A stretch of 64,000 bases of DNA from positions 1-64,000 of the forward strand of contig CALSFV010000426.1 of NCBI GenBank assembly GCA_943737045.1, in the 5' to 3' direction. Positions 1 through 12,166 of this stretch are shown here, one piece after another. The notes below the pieces were generated by a model. The model searched no databases. It was given only the letters and a program-made list of their open reading frames with translations, and had not been told where the DNA came from. Source of the stretch: Parapristionchus giblindavisi. Taxonomy: Eukaryota; Nematoda; Chromadorea; Rhabditida; Diplogasteridae. Made by a program: the position numbers and the translations under genes. Each line of letters starts with the position of its first letter. Within the stretch, counting starts at the first letter, position 1.

Positions 1-878
1 ATCATTTAAATCTAGCAGGGTAGGAGACCCTCGGCACAGCGTGTCGAAAGCGCTCATGGTGTAACAGAGAAAAAGGTAGAGCGAAAAAGAGAGAGAGCAT
101 ACAAAAGTGAGAGACGCAGACGACGTGAGCCACACCACGGTGCAGTCATACCGTAATTTTTTGGCATTTTGCCGAAATTTCAATGCGCGCTCTCACTGTG
201 GTAAAGAAACGCTGTGCCTCGGATATCTTTTGTTAAGGGGAGGCTCTGCGGGATTGCACAAACCTTTCCTGAACGATAATCGCGTGAAGTGATGTATTGT
301 TTTTTCCTTCCTTATTGGATAAACAAATAAATAAATAATCATTGCAAGAAAGACGAACGATGATTACAGATACGCGGCAATGATGAAACCAGCCCGGTAC
401 TCGGATCAATCCCTGACCCGGTTAGTTACGTTGTACTTAGCTTACTTACTAAATTTAGGCCACGACTAAGCCCAAATTATGATCTTTTTTCACTGTGAAA
501 GTAAAACAATCAATAAGAAAGGATGTTCACTGGAATCGTATGTGAATGATATGAGTTGTTTCGCGCAAAACAGCACCGAGGTTTCCAAGCCCGCGCATGC
601 AATTAGACTTCGCGGGCTTGGACACCACGACTGTATGTTCAGTGTTTCCATTGCAGATGCAAGTGCTGGATCGTCTTCTCCTGGATAACATCCTTGCTGA
701 CATGCTCACCCATCGTCTTTGCGCAGATGCAGGTTGATCTTTGATCTATAATCTTTGATCTTTGGTCTCCAATTGCTAGATTGATCTTTGATCTCTGGCA
801 TAGACTCAGCCCAAAAATAGATGTGTATTGTCTTCTTCGTTTTCGTTTTGTGGCGGACCGGAGGAAAAGGAGAGAGAA

Positions 879-929
<51 letters not shown>

Positions 930-1091
930 AGAGAGAGAGAGAGACGGCGGCACAACTATTTGTAATTAGGGGCTCTTCCCTCGGTCTCCTTCTCCCTCTA
1001 TCCCTTGAAAGGAAAGGAATAGAGAGAGAAGGGGAGAGGGAGAGCGAGGGGAGAGAGAGAGGAGAAGGAGAGAGAGAGAAGGAGAGAGAGA

Positions 1092-1135
<44 letters not shown>

Positions 1136-1269
1136 GGTTGGATATGACGTGTATGTTGTGCTTCTTCGTCTTCTTCTTCTACGTATCTTACACTATCGAT
1201 CACGAAGAGAGGAAGGATATATATGCATGTTAGAGAATAAATCTCTGTACGCTTGGACCCCCGACAGGG

Positions 1270-1302
<33 letters not shown>

Positions 1303-1806
1303 GAAGAGAGAGGGGAGAGGGAGAGAAGGAGAAGGAAAGAAGAAGAGGGAGAGATGGAAGGGGAGAGAGAGGGGTGAGGGAGAGTGAGAGAAGCAAAACG
1401 TGTAATGAAGCACCAGAAGAGGAAGCGAAGAGGGGGACCCTAGGGATGAAAGAGCATGGGGATGGAGAGGCGGTGTAGTAGGAATCGACAGAACGCGCTC
1501 ACTCTCGTGTGAAGAGCGCGGATTTTTGAGGGATCAGTAAATGGCGGAAAGATGCACAGAACAATAGGTAAATGACGATTGTATGACTGATATATTCACA
1601 CCTGAACTATGAATTGGCAAAGAACTTTTAGTGGTTAGTATAATACAGACAGCACTACACCATAGAGTAACTCTAGCTAATTGTAGTCCATTGTTCGGAG
1701 AACAGTAAACGACAGAAAGGTGCACACCAAATATTAGCTCTACCGAAGTGTAATTCATTCGGGGGCGTAGTAAACGACAGAAAGGTGCACACCACCATAA
1801 TTCCAG
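1..1806. other. Upstream or intronic sequence of the GPCR, no gene seen
   Basis: No exon could be supported here. Since the first GPCR exon begins with an acceptor at phase 0, this stretch is probably an intron of that gene. It holds GA-rich simple repeats (about 870-1390), a TTGATCTTTG-type word cluster near 734-795, and two near copies of an AAACGACAGAAAGGTGCACA word at about 1708 and 1772. Confidence 0.5.
868..1392. repeat. GA-rich (polypurine) simple repeat blocks
   Basis: Three long blocks of nearly pure (GA)n with GGA interruptions sit at about 868-945, 1020-1132 and 1269-1390. The + strand is purine and the - strand pyrimidine. Open frames across them are Arg/Glu or Ser/Leu artefacts of the dinucleotide repeat. 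Confidence 0.9.
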
Positions 1807-4800
1807 GTGTCCTTCCATCCGGACGCTCAGTTGTGTGTGCTGAACTGGTCGGCCACCTCGGCCTATTCTTCGACCCTGCTCGTGCTGGTGTTCGTGCCCA
1901 CGCTCGTCACGGTCTTCAACACCGGCTACAAGATGGTGCGCGCGATGCGCAATCCACACGAGGTACTGTAGCCCCACTGCATTGTCTGATCGCGAATTGA
2001 CTTTATTACGAGTACGATAGCCGCTGTTTTAATTATGTTGCTGTGTGTTCACACTATCGTCGCATCTGACCATGAACTAACTTTATTGATTGACTATATT
2101 ACGGTAGTAGATGAAGATTGATTACGGTAGTCAATATAGATTGATTACGGTAGTCAATATAGATTGATTACGGTAGTCAATATAGATGAATACGGTAGAT
2201 ATGGTAATGAAGTGGGAGTCATCGTCATTCAGTCTATATAGTGCCTTATTAATATGGATATGAGTATGCGCGTAGAAGCGAAAAAAGGTCGTCTTCATTT
2301 CTTTATTTCTCTCTCTCCTTCTCTCTCCCTCGTTTCGCTCCCTTCTCTCTCTCTCCATTTCTTCCACTTATTTCCAATTGCACAAATAGCAGGGGGAGAG
2401 GGAGGAGGAGAGAGGGGAAGGGAGAGGAGAGAGGTAGAGGGAGAGGAAGAGGTAGAGGTAGAGGAGAGAGGGAGAGGGAGAGATGTAGACCTATATTCGT
2501 CTGAGGGGGGACGTTGTCAGCGTACACCTGATTAATCGACAATCATAAATATGAGAGGGATGGAGAAGAGAATAGAGATCATAGCAGATGAGATTAGAGA
2601 GATTTGTCAGACATGACTAAATATAGTTATATTACAATATTAATATTATTATTATCATATTATCATTAGCATATTAAATTACCGATAATAAGTTTAGAAA
2701 TTCTACAAAGAATGCATAGAGATTAGGTTTAATCATTGATTTCGGTTCTTTTCTTTCTATAACTTCGTTCAATTGAACACATTGGAGATATATCTGCTAG
2801 ATTAGACAGTTTGAATTGAAAAACCAAGGCGTATTTGGGATGTTGAGGATTTCTTTTATCTATTCTTTCTTTCTTTCTTCCTCTTTTCCTATTCATTATC
2901 TTATTTTTATTATTATCCTTATTCTTATTATGTCTATTATTCTCTCTCTCTCACTGCAATAAACTAGCACTATTTATGCGTATTGTATCGCCTTTTTACT
3001 CGTTCAAAACAATTCCTTGTAAGCAATCCTATTCATATCTTTCAACAAGATATTTATTGTTCCTGTTTGAATTGTCGTCTACCGTATCCGCACCATACAC
3101 CACGCACCATAATTATCGTGTCGATTTCGGTAATTACTCTGGCGTCATTTCCTCTTGCAGTTACCGTATTTGTCTCTATTTCTGTGTTTTGCAGTCGCTT
3201 TCTTGCATTTAATTCTTTCTGTTAGAACTTGTCCAAGGGACAATAGGGATTGAAGAAAAATAAATAAATAAATCTCCCTCGCAATATTATCGTTCAAATT
3301 TCTCGCATTCGTACCTGCAACCCTTCGCATTGAAAACTGCCACCGTGCCAAAACCGAAATCGCCCCCTCTCAGGCAAATCTTTTTGAATCTAATTAGAGC
3401 AATTTTAGAAGAAACTAGGGCTAAATTAGATTCAAAAATCTCTCTGATTAGATTCAAAAAACGATCTGATTAGATTCAAAAAGACAAATGTTCTGATTAG
3501 ATTCAAAAAATTCTCTGATTAGATTTAAAAATTTTCTGATTAGATTCAAAAAATTCTCTGATTAGATTTAAAAATTTTCTAATTAGATTCAAAAAATGCC
3601 CCGATTAGATTCAAAGCGATTTACCTGAGCTATGTGACAGAAATCCATCCACCCCTTTTCTGCCCTCATACATCTCACTTCTTCTTATTATATTTGATGG
3701 AATAATTAATAAAGTTCGCAGTGTTTGTATTTTTGAAATATCGATATAGCAATGCGCTCTCGCAGACAAAGCGAGCGAGAGTGTATCACCACAGCGGTAC
3801 CTATAGGGTTTATGAAAGCCAGCACGCGTGAAATCCAGAAACATCTATAACTAAAACAAACATTGAAATGATATCACAGCGGGTGCGAGTAATTCGTTAA
3901 ACAAATAGATCGAAATCCAATCCTCGTTTCCTATTTTGCCCGGAGGCTAGCCACGTTTCTCAAGTTTTCCTGACTCCTCGTTTCTTTGATTTTCTTGAAC
4001 TTTTAGATTAATATAGGTGCCTTTCCTGTAGCATTTCTCCAATGTCTCTGTCATTCTCTCTATTTTCCATACTTCACCAAAAAAAATCATCTCAACGATC
4101 TCTATCTGTTCGTCTCATTCATTCACACATTTTATATTATTTGTTATTTTCTGTACCGTGTTTCCTTGAAAACGCATAATTATTATTATTATTATTATAC
4201 TCGCATTGATCATCCGCAGGTCTTCGTATGCCTTGGTTGCACCTAAACCTTTTTACCTTTACCTTGCTGCCCATCCTTCTGCCACTCTCCAGATTTCAAT
4301 AGCATATCTTTGATATCTTCACGTTCGTGCTCTCTCACTCTTTTTCTCTATCTCTCTCCATTACTTGTGCTCTCTAATCATGTTGATCTCTCTTTCTCTT
4401 CCACTCTCCTCATTCTCCATAATCTCTCACTCCTCATCCCTCTGTTTCTCAGCCACTCTCTCGGTTTTCTGTGCTCTATCATCTTATCTCTCTTTTTCTC
4501 TCGCGCTCTCTTCATTTTCCATAATCTCTCATCAGTCCTTATCCGTGCTGCTAATGTTGTCTCCTGAAGGAAACGAGTGAAAATCCTCGGGCGTTTCCGG
4601 GCGCCGGAAATCCGTCATTTAGTCTGACGGAGCGAGAGAGAGGTAGAGAGGGAGAGGCAGAGGCAGAGGGAGAGGGAGAAAAGGAGAGAGGGGAGAGAGG
4701 GAGAGGTCGAGAGAGATAAAAAAAAAGGAGAGGTAGAGGGAGAGGGAGAGAAAAAAAGGAGAGGTAGAGGGAGAGGGAGAGATACCGAAGTTAGAGAGGT

Positions 4801-4856
4801 TATAATTTTTCAGGTATAATGTCTCGTCATTACTCATATTTGTTCATCAAATTTAT

Positions 4857-4910
<54 letters not shown>

Positions 4911-5207
4911 CTTCTCTCTCTCTTCCTCTCTCCCCCTCTCCCTCTCTCCTCCCTCTCTACCTCTCTCTCTACCTCTCCCTCTTATAATTAGACTGATCCT
5001 TATGATATCATACTATCCCTTATCTCTATTCTTTCATCTATTGTCTTCTTCCCCCATCTTCCTCAGGACGTTCTCTAATTGAAAAAGCCGTTTTGTTGCT
5101 AGCTTATTGGCTAAAGCGAGAGAATTGAGAGAGAGGATGGGGGGAGGGGAGAGGGTTGGAGTTAGGGAGAGAGCGGAAGGGAGAGAGATAGAGAGATGGA
5201 GAAAGAG

Positions 5208-5267
<60 letters not shown>

Positions 5268-5475
5268 CGAGCGAGAGAGAGAGAGGGAGAGAGGGGGGGG
5301 GGGGGAGAGAGGGAGAAATTAGAGAAACAAAAGGAAGGATAGGCTGCCAGAATGAAGTAAAGGTGGTGGCTAGCTTATTGGCTAAAGCGAGAGAATTGAG
5401 AGAGAGGATGGGGGGGGAGAGGGTTGGAGTTAGGGAGAGAGAGGAAGGGAGAGAGATAGAGAGATGGAGAAAGAG

Positions 5476-5549
<74 letters not shown>

Positions 5550-8036
5550 GGAGAGAGGGGGGGGGGAGAGAGGGAGAAATTAGAGAAACAAAAGGAAGGA
5601 TAGGCTGCCAGAATGAAGTAAAGGTGGTGAGTATTCTGTGTTTGTGTATGTTGAAGAAAGAATAGAATAGAATAGAAGAGAGACAAATTAAGGGATGAAA
5701 GGGGAGGATGGGGAGATGCACAGGCAAATGTATCTGAAAATTTTTAAAATTTTAAATAAATATATGTACAAAATATTTTTTTTTAATGTAAAATGAACAA
5801 TACCTACAATGAATTTGAAGAACCGCACAATCATTGCTTTGTTCATGATATGAGAAGGGAAAGAAAAACGAGGCGAGGGAGTATGTAAAAAGTGTAGAAG
5901 TTTCGCTATAACAAACAAAATAATAATAAAAATAAAATACTTTCTACTGGCCTCAAACTGTGTTTTATATAAAGGTTTTAGAAGTAGATATGAGATAATT
6001 GTAATTTATGATAGAAACAAAATAAAAATTTTAATTTTTAGGAAAACTACGTCTTATTTTTTTTCAGTTGGATGATTCCCAACGGGTGATTATGGAGACC
6101 GATCCCAACTTCGTCCTTACCATGTTCGTGTTGGTCGCATTCGTGCTGAGGTGAGTATTTTTTCTTAATTTTTAATTTACTTACTACTTTCTGCAACCAT
6201 TCGAGAGAAAGCTAAAATCCTGGTTGGCAAAAAAGGCTGAATTGGATTCGTAAAAAAAGATTGGTGGAATTCGAGAAACTTGAACGTTTATCGTATTGAT
6301 GTTGCTTAAAGGCACGCCCCGAGCTAATTCGAACTGTCAGCTCTGGCCAAGCTCTCTCGTAGACAAAGAATGCGAGAGAGCAGTGTCAGTTTCAAGTTAG
6401 GTCACTTCAATAAATAAGAAATATTCATTAATGATAACTGTAGAAAACAGTACTTTTAATGATTATCTTATATGCGCTTACTTTAAAAAGTAGTGAAAAT
6501 GCCGACATTATCAATTATTGATTGATTATATGGATTATTGATTGATTACAGTTGGCTACCATTATTATCACTGAAGATCTTCTCCGCACTATATCCTCCG
6601 CCGGAGTCGGAAGAACTATCGTTGGTACGGTAGTTATTCATTGATTTTAGAATAAATGGAACTCTGCTATCTTAAAGACACACCCCAATCTAATTTTACT
6701 CTCCGCATTGGCAACACTCTCTAGTAGATTAAGAAAGCGAGAGAGTGTGGCCAGAGCGGAGAGTTTCAAATTAGCTTGGGGATTCACTTTAAGATCGCAT
6801 GTTCGGAAAAAGCCTAACTTGTGTTTTACTATTGGCAAAACACACTAATCGGTTAGGCTTTCAAAAACTTGATATTCAGTGCTTAGCAAATCCTACCCCA
6901 GGAATCTTTAGAGCTACACACCAAGCTAATTTTACTCTCCGCTCTAGCAACGTTCACTCGCAGACAAAGAAAGCGAGAGAGCATTCCCAGAGTGGAGAGT
7001 TTTAAATTAGCTCGGTATTTATGTGCCTTTTAAACAGTAGTGAACTTTAGCTTTTCTTCAAAATGCGTCCCGCAGCATAACTTAATGATTGAATTTTATT
7101 GATTGTTTCTTACACAATAGATGAAAAGGATCTATTATTTTCGGTTTGTTTCGAAGAAGAAATTCTTTCTGTGAAACGTATTTGAATCCTTTCCAAAATC
7201 AGTTTCACCAACATGAAATTTTAGGGAAACTATGAAAAGATTAAAATAAAAGGAAGAGTAATAAAAATAATTTCAATTTACATTTTTATTTAATTATTGA
7301 TTTATACATAAGTCAAAACCTCAATAATATAGGAAAACAGGAAAGTGGGAGTTATGGAATTCCATCGCTTGCGCGATTTCGTTTCATTTTTAACTTTAAA
7401 AATGTCGAATATTTTCATGAATCAACTTTGAATACAGAAAGGTAGTAAAGATATTCTAGTTGTACACTAATTCTTTCCTTGCTGGCTATGCGTATTGGTC
7501 GTTAGAAACGTTATTGCATCAGCTGTTCAGGTAACTGCGCGCTTTTTGAAAATTGAAAAGAAAATTTTAAAATTCTTTGAAAATTGAAAAGTTGGATTCG
7601 GACCCATACGTTAGACAAATTCCCAACTCCCAACTAATCCGTCTGACCCACTTATTTGAAATGTATTTATACTTATTAGAGCGCGCATCTTTCTGGAAAA
7701 AAATGTGAAAACAAGGAAATGTCATCGGTCTTGTACAAAAAAAAACAAGAGATTTTTATACGCTCAATATTATTAATATTGATAAACGGCATGCTAATCA
7801 ATATTTTTAAGATGTCATTTATCTTCGTGTGGTTGGCGATAGCGGGACCGTCTTCGAAATTTCTCATCTATATGTTTATCAACTCGACCTTTAGGAGGTA
7901 CGAATTATGTTTATATTTTATTTTACATATGCAAACTTTCATTACCCGCAGTGACCTTTGCACTCAGAAGTTACCCATAAGAAATAAAAGGCACACCTGT
8001 GCTATTTTACTCTGCTCTGGCAACGCTCTCTCGTAG
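1807..8036 (+). CDS. Rhodopsin-like GPCR, 3' half (TM5 to C-terminus)
   Basis: Five exons join in phase: 1807-1962, 6068-6150, 6552-6624, 7812-7897 and 7952-8036 (stop TAG), giving 160 residues. In visible numbering, a loop cysteine (C10, candidate for the ECL2 disulphide) precedes TM5 (about 18-40) with a basic end (YKMVRAMR). TM6 (about 66-91) contains SWLPLL at 80-85, matching the family's CWxP position. TM7 (about 105-127) ends in [13 protein letters not shown], the usual TM7/helix-8 junction, but SSKFLIY replaces NPxxY. The product should be a plasma-membrane receptor coupling to G proteins; the ligand is unknown. TM1-4 are missing from the window, and intron 1 is 4.1 kb. The last exon is the weakest: it runs into a MITE-like repeat, and AATAAA occurs inside it at about 7980. 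A further downstream terminal exon is possible. Confidence 0.72.
3381..3620. repeat. Minisatellite of CTGATTAGATTCAAAAA
   Basis: About nine imperfect units of 18-22 bp, core CTGATTAGATTCAAAAA with variants GATTTAAAAATT, are arranged in tandem. It lies inside the GPCR intron. Confidence 0.85.
5098..5632. repeat. Tandem duplication of a 271-bp GA-rich block
   Basis: Two near-identical copies (about 5098-5368 and 5369-5632) each start with TAGCTTATTGGCTAAAGCGA and end with GGCTGCCAGAATGAAGTAAA. Between these unique ends lies a (GA)n/(G)n core. The copies differ mainly in the length of the simple-repeat core. Confidence 0.9.
6306..6411. mobile_element. MITE family A (GGCACACCCCGAGCTAA), copy 1
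   Basis: A short hairpin element with outer word AAAGGCACGCCCCGAGCTAA and inner arms built on CTCTCTCGTAGACAAAGAA/GCGAGAGAG. It is a degraded member of the family seen again at 6671, 6909, 7985, 12816, 47922 and 54537. Confidence 0.6.
6671..6795. mobile_element. MITE family A, copy 2
   Basis: Arms of ACACCCCAATCTAATTTTAC and its complement near AAATTAGCTTGGGGATTCAC flank a GAGAGAGTG hairpin core. It lies in the GPCR intron between the TM6 and TM7 exons. Confidence 0.7.
6909..7030. mobile_element. MITE family A, copy 3
   Basis: Same architecture as its neighbour at 6671: CTAATTTTACTCTCCGCTCT on the left, AGTGGAGAGTTTTAAATTAG on the right, core AGACAAAGAAAGCGAGAGAG. Confidence 0.7.
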
Positions 8037-8101
8037 ACAGAGAGGGCTAGAGAGCGTTGCCAGAGCAGAGAGTTTCAAATTTGCTCGGGATGTGCCTTAA
8101 A
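7985..8101. mobile_element. MITE family A, copy 4
   Basis: The arms CTGCTCTGGCAACGCTCTCT and AGAGAGCGTTGCCAGAGCAG pair almost perfectly, bounded by AAAAGGCACACC and GATGTGCCTTAAAG. It overlaps the proposed last GPCR exon, so the receptor's predicted tail may be partly element-derived. Confidence 0.75.
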
Positions 8102-10097
8102 GCAAACCCAAAAAGTACTTGATCACGCTTATTAGTATTGAAATCGAATTAATAATTTACAAGTTCACAAAAAATCGAAAATAACTCAATATTCAGGCAA
8201 CATAAATTTCAGAAGTTTGCTGTCCGCTTGGAATTGCTGTTTGTGCTGTTTCTCTCGCTCTCGAACCGACCATTCGCGGTCAGAATACGCCAATATGTCA
8301 ACCAGTTCATACTTGTAGTTTGTAGTTTGATCTTTGATCTTTGAACTCTTGCCTTTCTTGCCCAACTCTGTCCCCCGACTACCTCGCCCGTTGTTTTCAC
8401 TTCCTCATTGTCGCTGTGATTCTAGCCATACGGGTGCCCTCTAGAACGCACAATTTCCGCTCTCTCCGTGGTGTACCGATTTAGGATACGTCGTCTTTCA
8501 TTAAATACGACAGACGACGTTTCCCAGAAGTACACCACCATTTATCGTACACAAATTCTCTACTATGTATCGTTGACCTGTTATGAGTGCTTGATTTTAT
8601 TATTGATTTTTAAAGAATTATTGATTGTTTAATTGATTAAATCGAAGCTTTCGTCTAGTTCGTTCATTGTCTTTTCATGCATATCCTGTGTCCCTGTTCC
8701 AGTGTTGCCTGACATTGTAGCTCCTTCAACCAAACAGGTGCGACGAATCCTAATTTGGTGGTGTAGCCGACTTATCCTAAACTGGAGCTATCATGACCCT
8801 TCCTCACGGGATGGTTGAACGTGATACGAAGGGGGAAATCGTTGACCGTATCCATGAAGCATGACAGACCATTTGTCAGCAAACGTGTCCTCAATAACAT
8901 ATTTATCTGAGAAAGGATTATCACGTTTCAAGGATGCTCCTGATATTTCAGAACTGAAAGTATACTTAGCATTTTCACTTGAAGTAGACTTGTATGTCTA
9001 CTTCAAGTGGTCTGTACATATAGTGTACTGTATTTCGTCAAATGTTCTTGAAGCAGACTTAACGTACTGTTAAAGTTATAGTGTTATTTTAAGTATAAGT
9101 TTCAAAAAAACCTGAGCTATTCAGAAATAGAGATTTGTTCCACGTTCAACCTCCCTGTGCCTCCCGCCTATCTACCGTAACACATGTATGCATTCCGCCC
9201 TCACTCTTGCACACTACCCACGGCCCTTCCAAGACCAACGCTTCGCCATAGATACTATCATTAAATTATTGATTATTATATTATAAATTTATTAAATAAA
9301 TTATGATAAGAATAAATTATTCAATTGCTGAATTTTTGTCGTGTTCGATCAATAGAATGTTATTCGAATTTGAATCGCGCGGGAAAGTGATTGTGCATTC
9401 TCCGGTTTTGCAAAACCGGATTCGATCGGTTTTTACACACTGTTCATCGGGTCACGGTTTTTCTTGTTTTTGTTCTATTTTCTCTCTTTTTTTCATTCTC
9501 ATCGATCTTAAAACATTCCCTTTGTCTCCATTTTTATGTTTTGTCTATGCAAAGTTCACTTACGCCCAGTTTTCCGATGAAAATCACTCGATATATATTG
9601 AAATGGTTTCAACTTTTAATTTCGCAATATCAAGACTTGAGGAGGTTAAGCAAATTTATCATCAAAATCAACGCTCCTCAGCTTAATAATAACTAATATT
9701 TATCGTTTCTTACATTTTCAACCAGATTCCTTTGGTCTCTTTCATCAGAACTGTTTACAACTGCAGACAGATGTTGAAAGGATGTTGGAGAAGAAAGAGG
9801 CAGGGTGACCCGTTCTGTCTCTTCTTCCTCCCCTTATGCTCCCATACTATGCGAAGATCGCGCAGAAGTTAGAGAAATAAGGAATGGTTAGAGAATGGCA
9901 AAACGGGGGAGAGAGAGAGCCAGAAACCAGATCTCGGCCGATATCATGCTGCGCTTCCCTTTCCGTCAAACTGATCATTTCGAAATCAACGCACAGTCAG
10001 TCCCTAATCAATTTCCTTTGAAAACCCATTAACCGTGTAAATGAGATAGATTTCTTGTCAGTGTTCTTGCGTTCTAAGTAGTGTATTCGATTCTAGA

Positions 10098-10236
10098 AAT
10101 AGGGTGGGTTGATTCACAAAATTCATTAATTTCGCTTAATAATCGTCTTATTTTAGCTTCATTTCACATCAACTGGCCTAAAATGGGCCTTATATAGTGG
10201 GTCAATCCTCGCATTACGAGGGTATGGCAATGTATG
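10098..10236. mobile_element. CATACATTTTCGG family, 5'-truncated copy
   Basis: It shares GGGTGGGTTGATTCACAAAA and TATATAGTGGGTCAATCCTC with the longer copy at 41139-41332 and ends in the family's GGGTATGGCAATGTATG. The left inverted terminus is missing. Confidence 0.65.
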
Positions 10237-10944
10237 AACGGCAGGTGATTGGTTCCTGAATGACATATGGCAGTCTGCGGAGAAGGAACGATAATGATGT
10301 GTCAAATATATTCCTTTGTTCTCACGGTCATTCGTTTTCCTTCCGCGAGAGTCATCATATTATTCTTTCCTTATCTCACTAAAACCATCTCTCCTTCCTC
10401 AGCACCTGTATCTTTCTCTCTTCCCACCTTCTCTCTCTCACTCTCTCCCCTCTCTACCTTTCCCCCTCCTCTTCCTTCTCTCTCTTTCTCATTCTCTCTC
10501 CATATCTCTTCCCTTTCCTTCTCCTCTCTTTTTCTCTCATACTCTTTTCACACATTTCATCTATGTCACACACTTGCAACATTAGAATACGTGTCCGTTT
10601 CTCTTTCTCGCTCTTGTTTTTAAACAACTTTATCGGCTGGATTGCCGGCATGCCATGAGATTTCTTTTGTTCTTGACCCAGGCTGTTTTGCATCTCAGAC
10701 ACACCCTCATTTTGGCCGTGATTGGTCGCGCAGAAGAACATAATGAATGAGAGAGGCAGTTCAAAATTGTAAAATAAAATTACCTGGGTTAAAAGCATAG
10801 AAGTTCCCGCTTGTGATCGTGGCGAGCGAATTGAAGGAATGAAGGGCTGACTGTTCTGACAAGCCATTAATTTTGGACAATTTGCTTACCGCTTGGTTCT
10901 CAAATTACTCGCGCCTTTCTCCTCTCCTCATGTATTATCACGAC

Positions 10945-11010
10945 ATGTCCGTAACGACCGGACCGCCTAATTGCGGCCGCAAAACGTCGGTCAGTCCGTT
11001 ACGGAAGCTT
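10945..11010. mobile_element. Small palindrome centred on GCGGCCGC
   Basis: TGTCCGTAACGACCGGACCG on the left pairs with CGGTCAGTCCGTTACGG on the right around ATTGCGGCCGCAA. The words TGTCCGTAACG and GCGGCCGC also occur at the ends of the large element 38711-40621, so this may be a small relative. Confidence 0.55.
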
Positions 11011-11069
11011 ATTACCAGTGGGAGATCATTTGGTTTTCATCCGTCGTGCTACGATTATAATTCTATTCT

Positions 11070-11123
11070 GTGGCCGTATGCATGAACAACGGAAAGGATT
11101 TCCGTTGTTCATGCATACGGCCA
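11070..11123. mobile_element. Hairpin MITE, GTGGCCGTATGCATGAACAA
   Basis: A perfect hairpin: GTGGCCGTATGCATGAACAA and its complement are separated by only a few bases. Relatives with the same ends are at 11697-11881, 22304-22351 and 52411-52542. Confidence 0.8.
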
Positions 11124-11696
11124 CTGATCATGATCCGTGTCTAGCCATAATATTTCTTCAACGTACAGACAAACGATCAATCCAAGCTACGAACGACCTT
11201 TGCAAGTAACGAGCGTCTGATCAACCATCATGGCCAAGCCCAAGCAGCTTCTCTGCTCACAATCACAACTGAAGAAGGTGAGTTCATTGCCTTGAAGGAC
11301 GAGGTAAACAGTAAGCTTGAATCGTCGCGCAAGATTGTCGCAAGCATATCAACAACGAATCAAGTTGCCTGTAAAATGCTTACAAATTGTTCCGTTGTTG
11401 CCTATTACGAAGAGTTCGCGCAACTGGTTCGAAGCAGTTTTGCTTCGTTGTAAATACTTGCGGCAAACTAACGCGACAATCCTAGTGTGACACATGCTGC
11501 GCGGATCAAATAAGATTGAAAATGGTGTGAATTATTGAGGAGTCAAAAGTGTGTTCGGTTTGGCAGCAAAATGTTCTCGATGAATTTAACACTGTCCTTT
11601 GATGACTTCCCTAATTGGGATATAGTTATATCTGAAGAGAATTCCAGTAAATGTGTTATTGATTTATTAATTTCATTATCTTTCCTATGATCCTGT

Positions 11697-11881
11697 GAGG
11701 CCGCATGCATGAACGTTGGCAAACGGTTTGTCGATAAATGTGACGTTACCAGTACTGGCGTAGACGGATGAAGTTTGATAATGTCACCCCCCCCCCATTG
11801 CGAAAAGCGCACAAACGTTTCAAAGCTTGTGACGTCAAATTCATCTACAAACCGTCTGTCAACGTTCATGCATGCGGCCTC
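11697..11881. mobile_element. Hairpin MITE, GAGGCCGCATGCATGAACGT
   Basis: The ends GAGGCCGCATGCATGAACGT and ACGTTCATGCATGCGGCCTC are exact complements. The inner arms (GGCAAACGGTTTGT / ACAAACCGTCTGTC) are imperfect, and the loop contains a C-run. Confidence 0.8.
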
Positions 11882-12166
11882 TATACGCATGATCTTATCA
11901 GGATGCGAAGAAGGGAGGAACTCCGAATAAGGGTGCCTCCCCCGTACCGGGATCCAGCCTAGGCTGCCACTCATCGTTGCTGTCACCCTGCTTAAAAAGT
12001 TGGTGTTATTGATTGTTTGATTGCATTGGTCGATTATTGATTGAATGAATGGATGTATATTGATTGATTGATCGACTCGATTATTACTGATGAAACATTG
12101 ATTGATGTATAAGTAAATGAGTCCGACATTGATCGCTATTACTGGCCATTTATTTATTTGCCATGC

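Larger units (their letters stand above)
1963..6067. other. 4.1-kb GPCR intron, repeat-filled
   Basis: This interval lies between the TM5 and TM6 exons. It contains three tandem copies of a roughly 25-bp unit (GATTACGGTAGTCAATATA, about 2108-2190), CT and GA tracts (2296-2485, 4622-4790, 4860-4982), a minisatellite (3381-3620) and a 271-bp duplication (5098-5632). I see no exon in it. Confidence 0.6.
8037..12166. other. Intergenic region between the GPCR and headcase-like genes
   Basis: No supportable gene. It contains CT-rich sequence (10430-10560), a copy of the TATATAGTGGGTC family (10098-10236), a GCGGCCGC-centred palindrome (10945-11010) and two hairpin elements (11070-11123, 11697-11881). 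It should also contain the promoter and any missing 5' exon of the headcase-like gene, which I could not place. Confidence 0.55.

Noticed and set aside
5104..5727. 207-codon minus-strand frame
   Set aside because: It spans the duplicated GA block, and its internal repetition mirrors the 271-bp duplication; simple-repeat translation.
9303..9696. 127- and 101-codon overlapping frames between GPCR and headcase-like gene
   Set aside because: Two frames open over the same AT-rich stretch, no domain, no splice sites consistent with either neighbour.
11230..11277. Possible 5' exon of the headcase-like gene (ATGGCCAAGCCCAAGCAGCT, donor GTGAGT)
   Set aside because: It ends at phase 0, while the next exon would need phase 1 at its acceptor (12182), and it lacks the expected cysteines. 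Not used without an intermediate exon.
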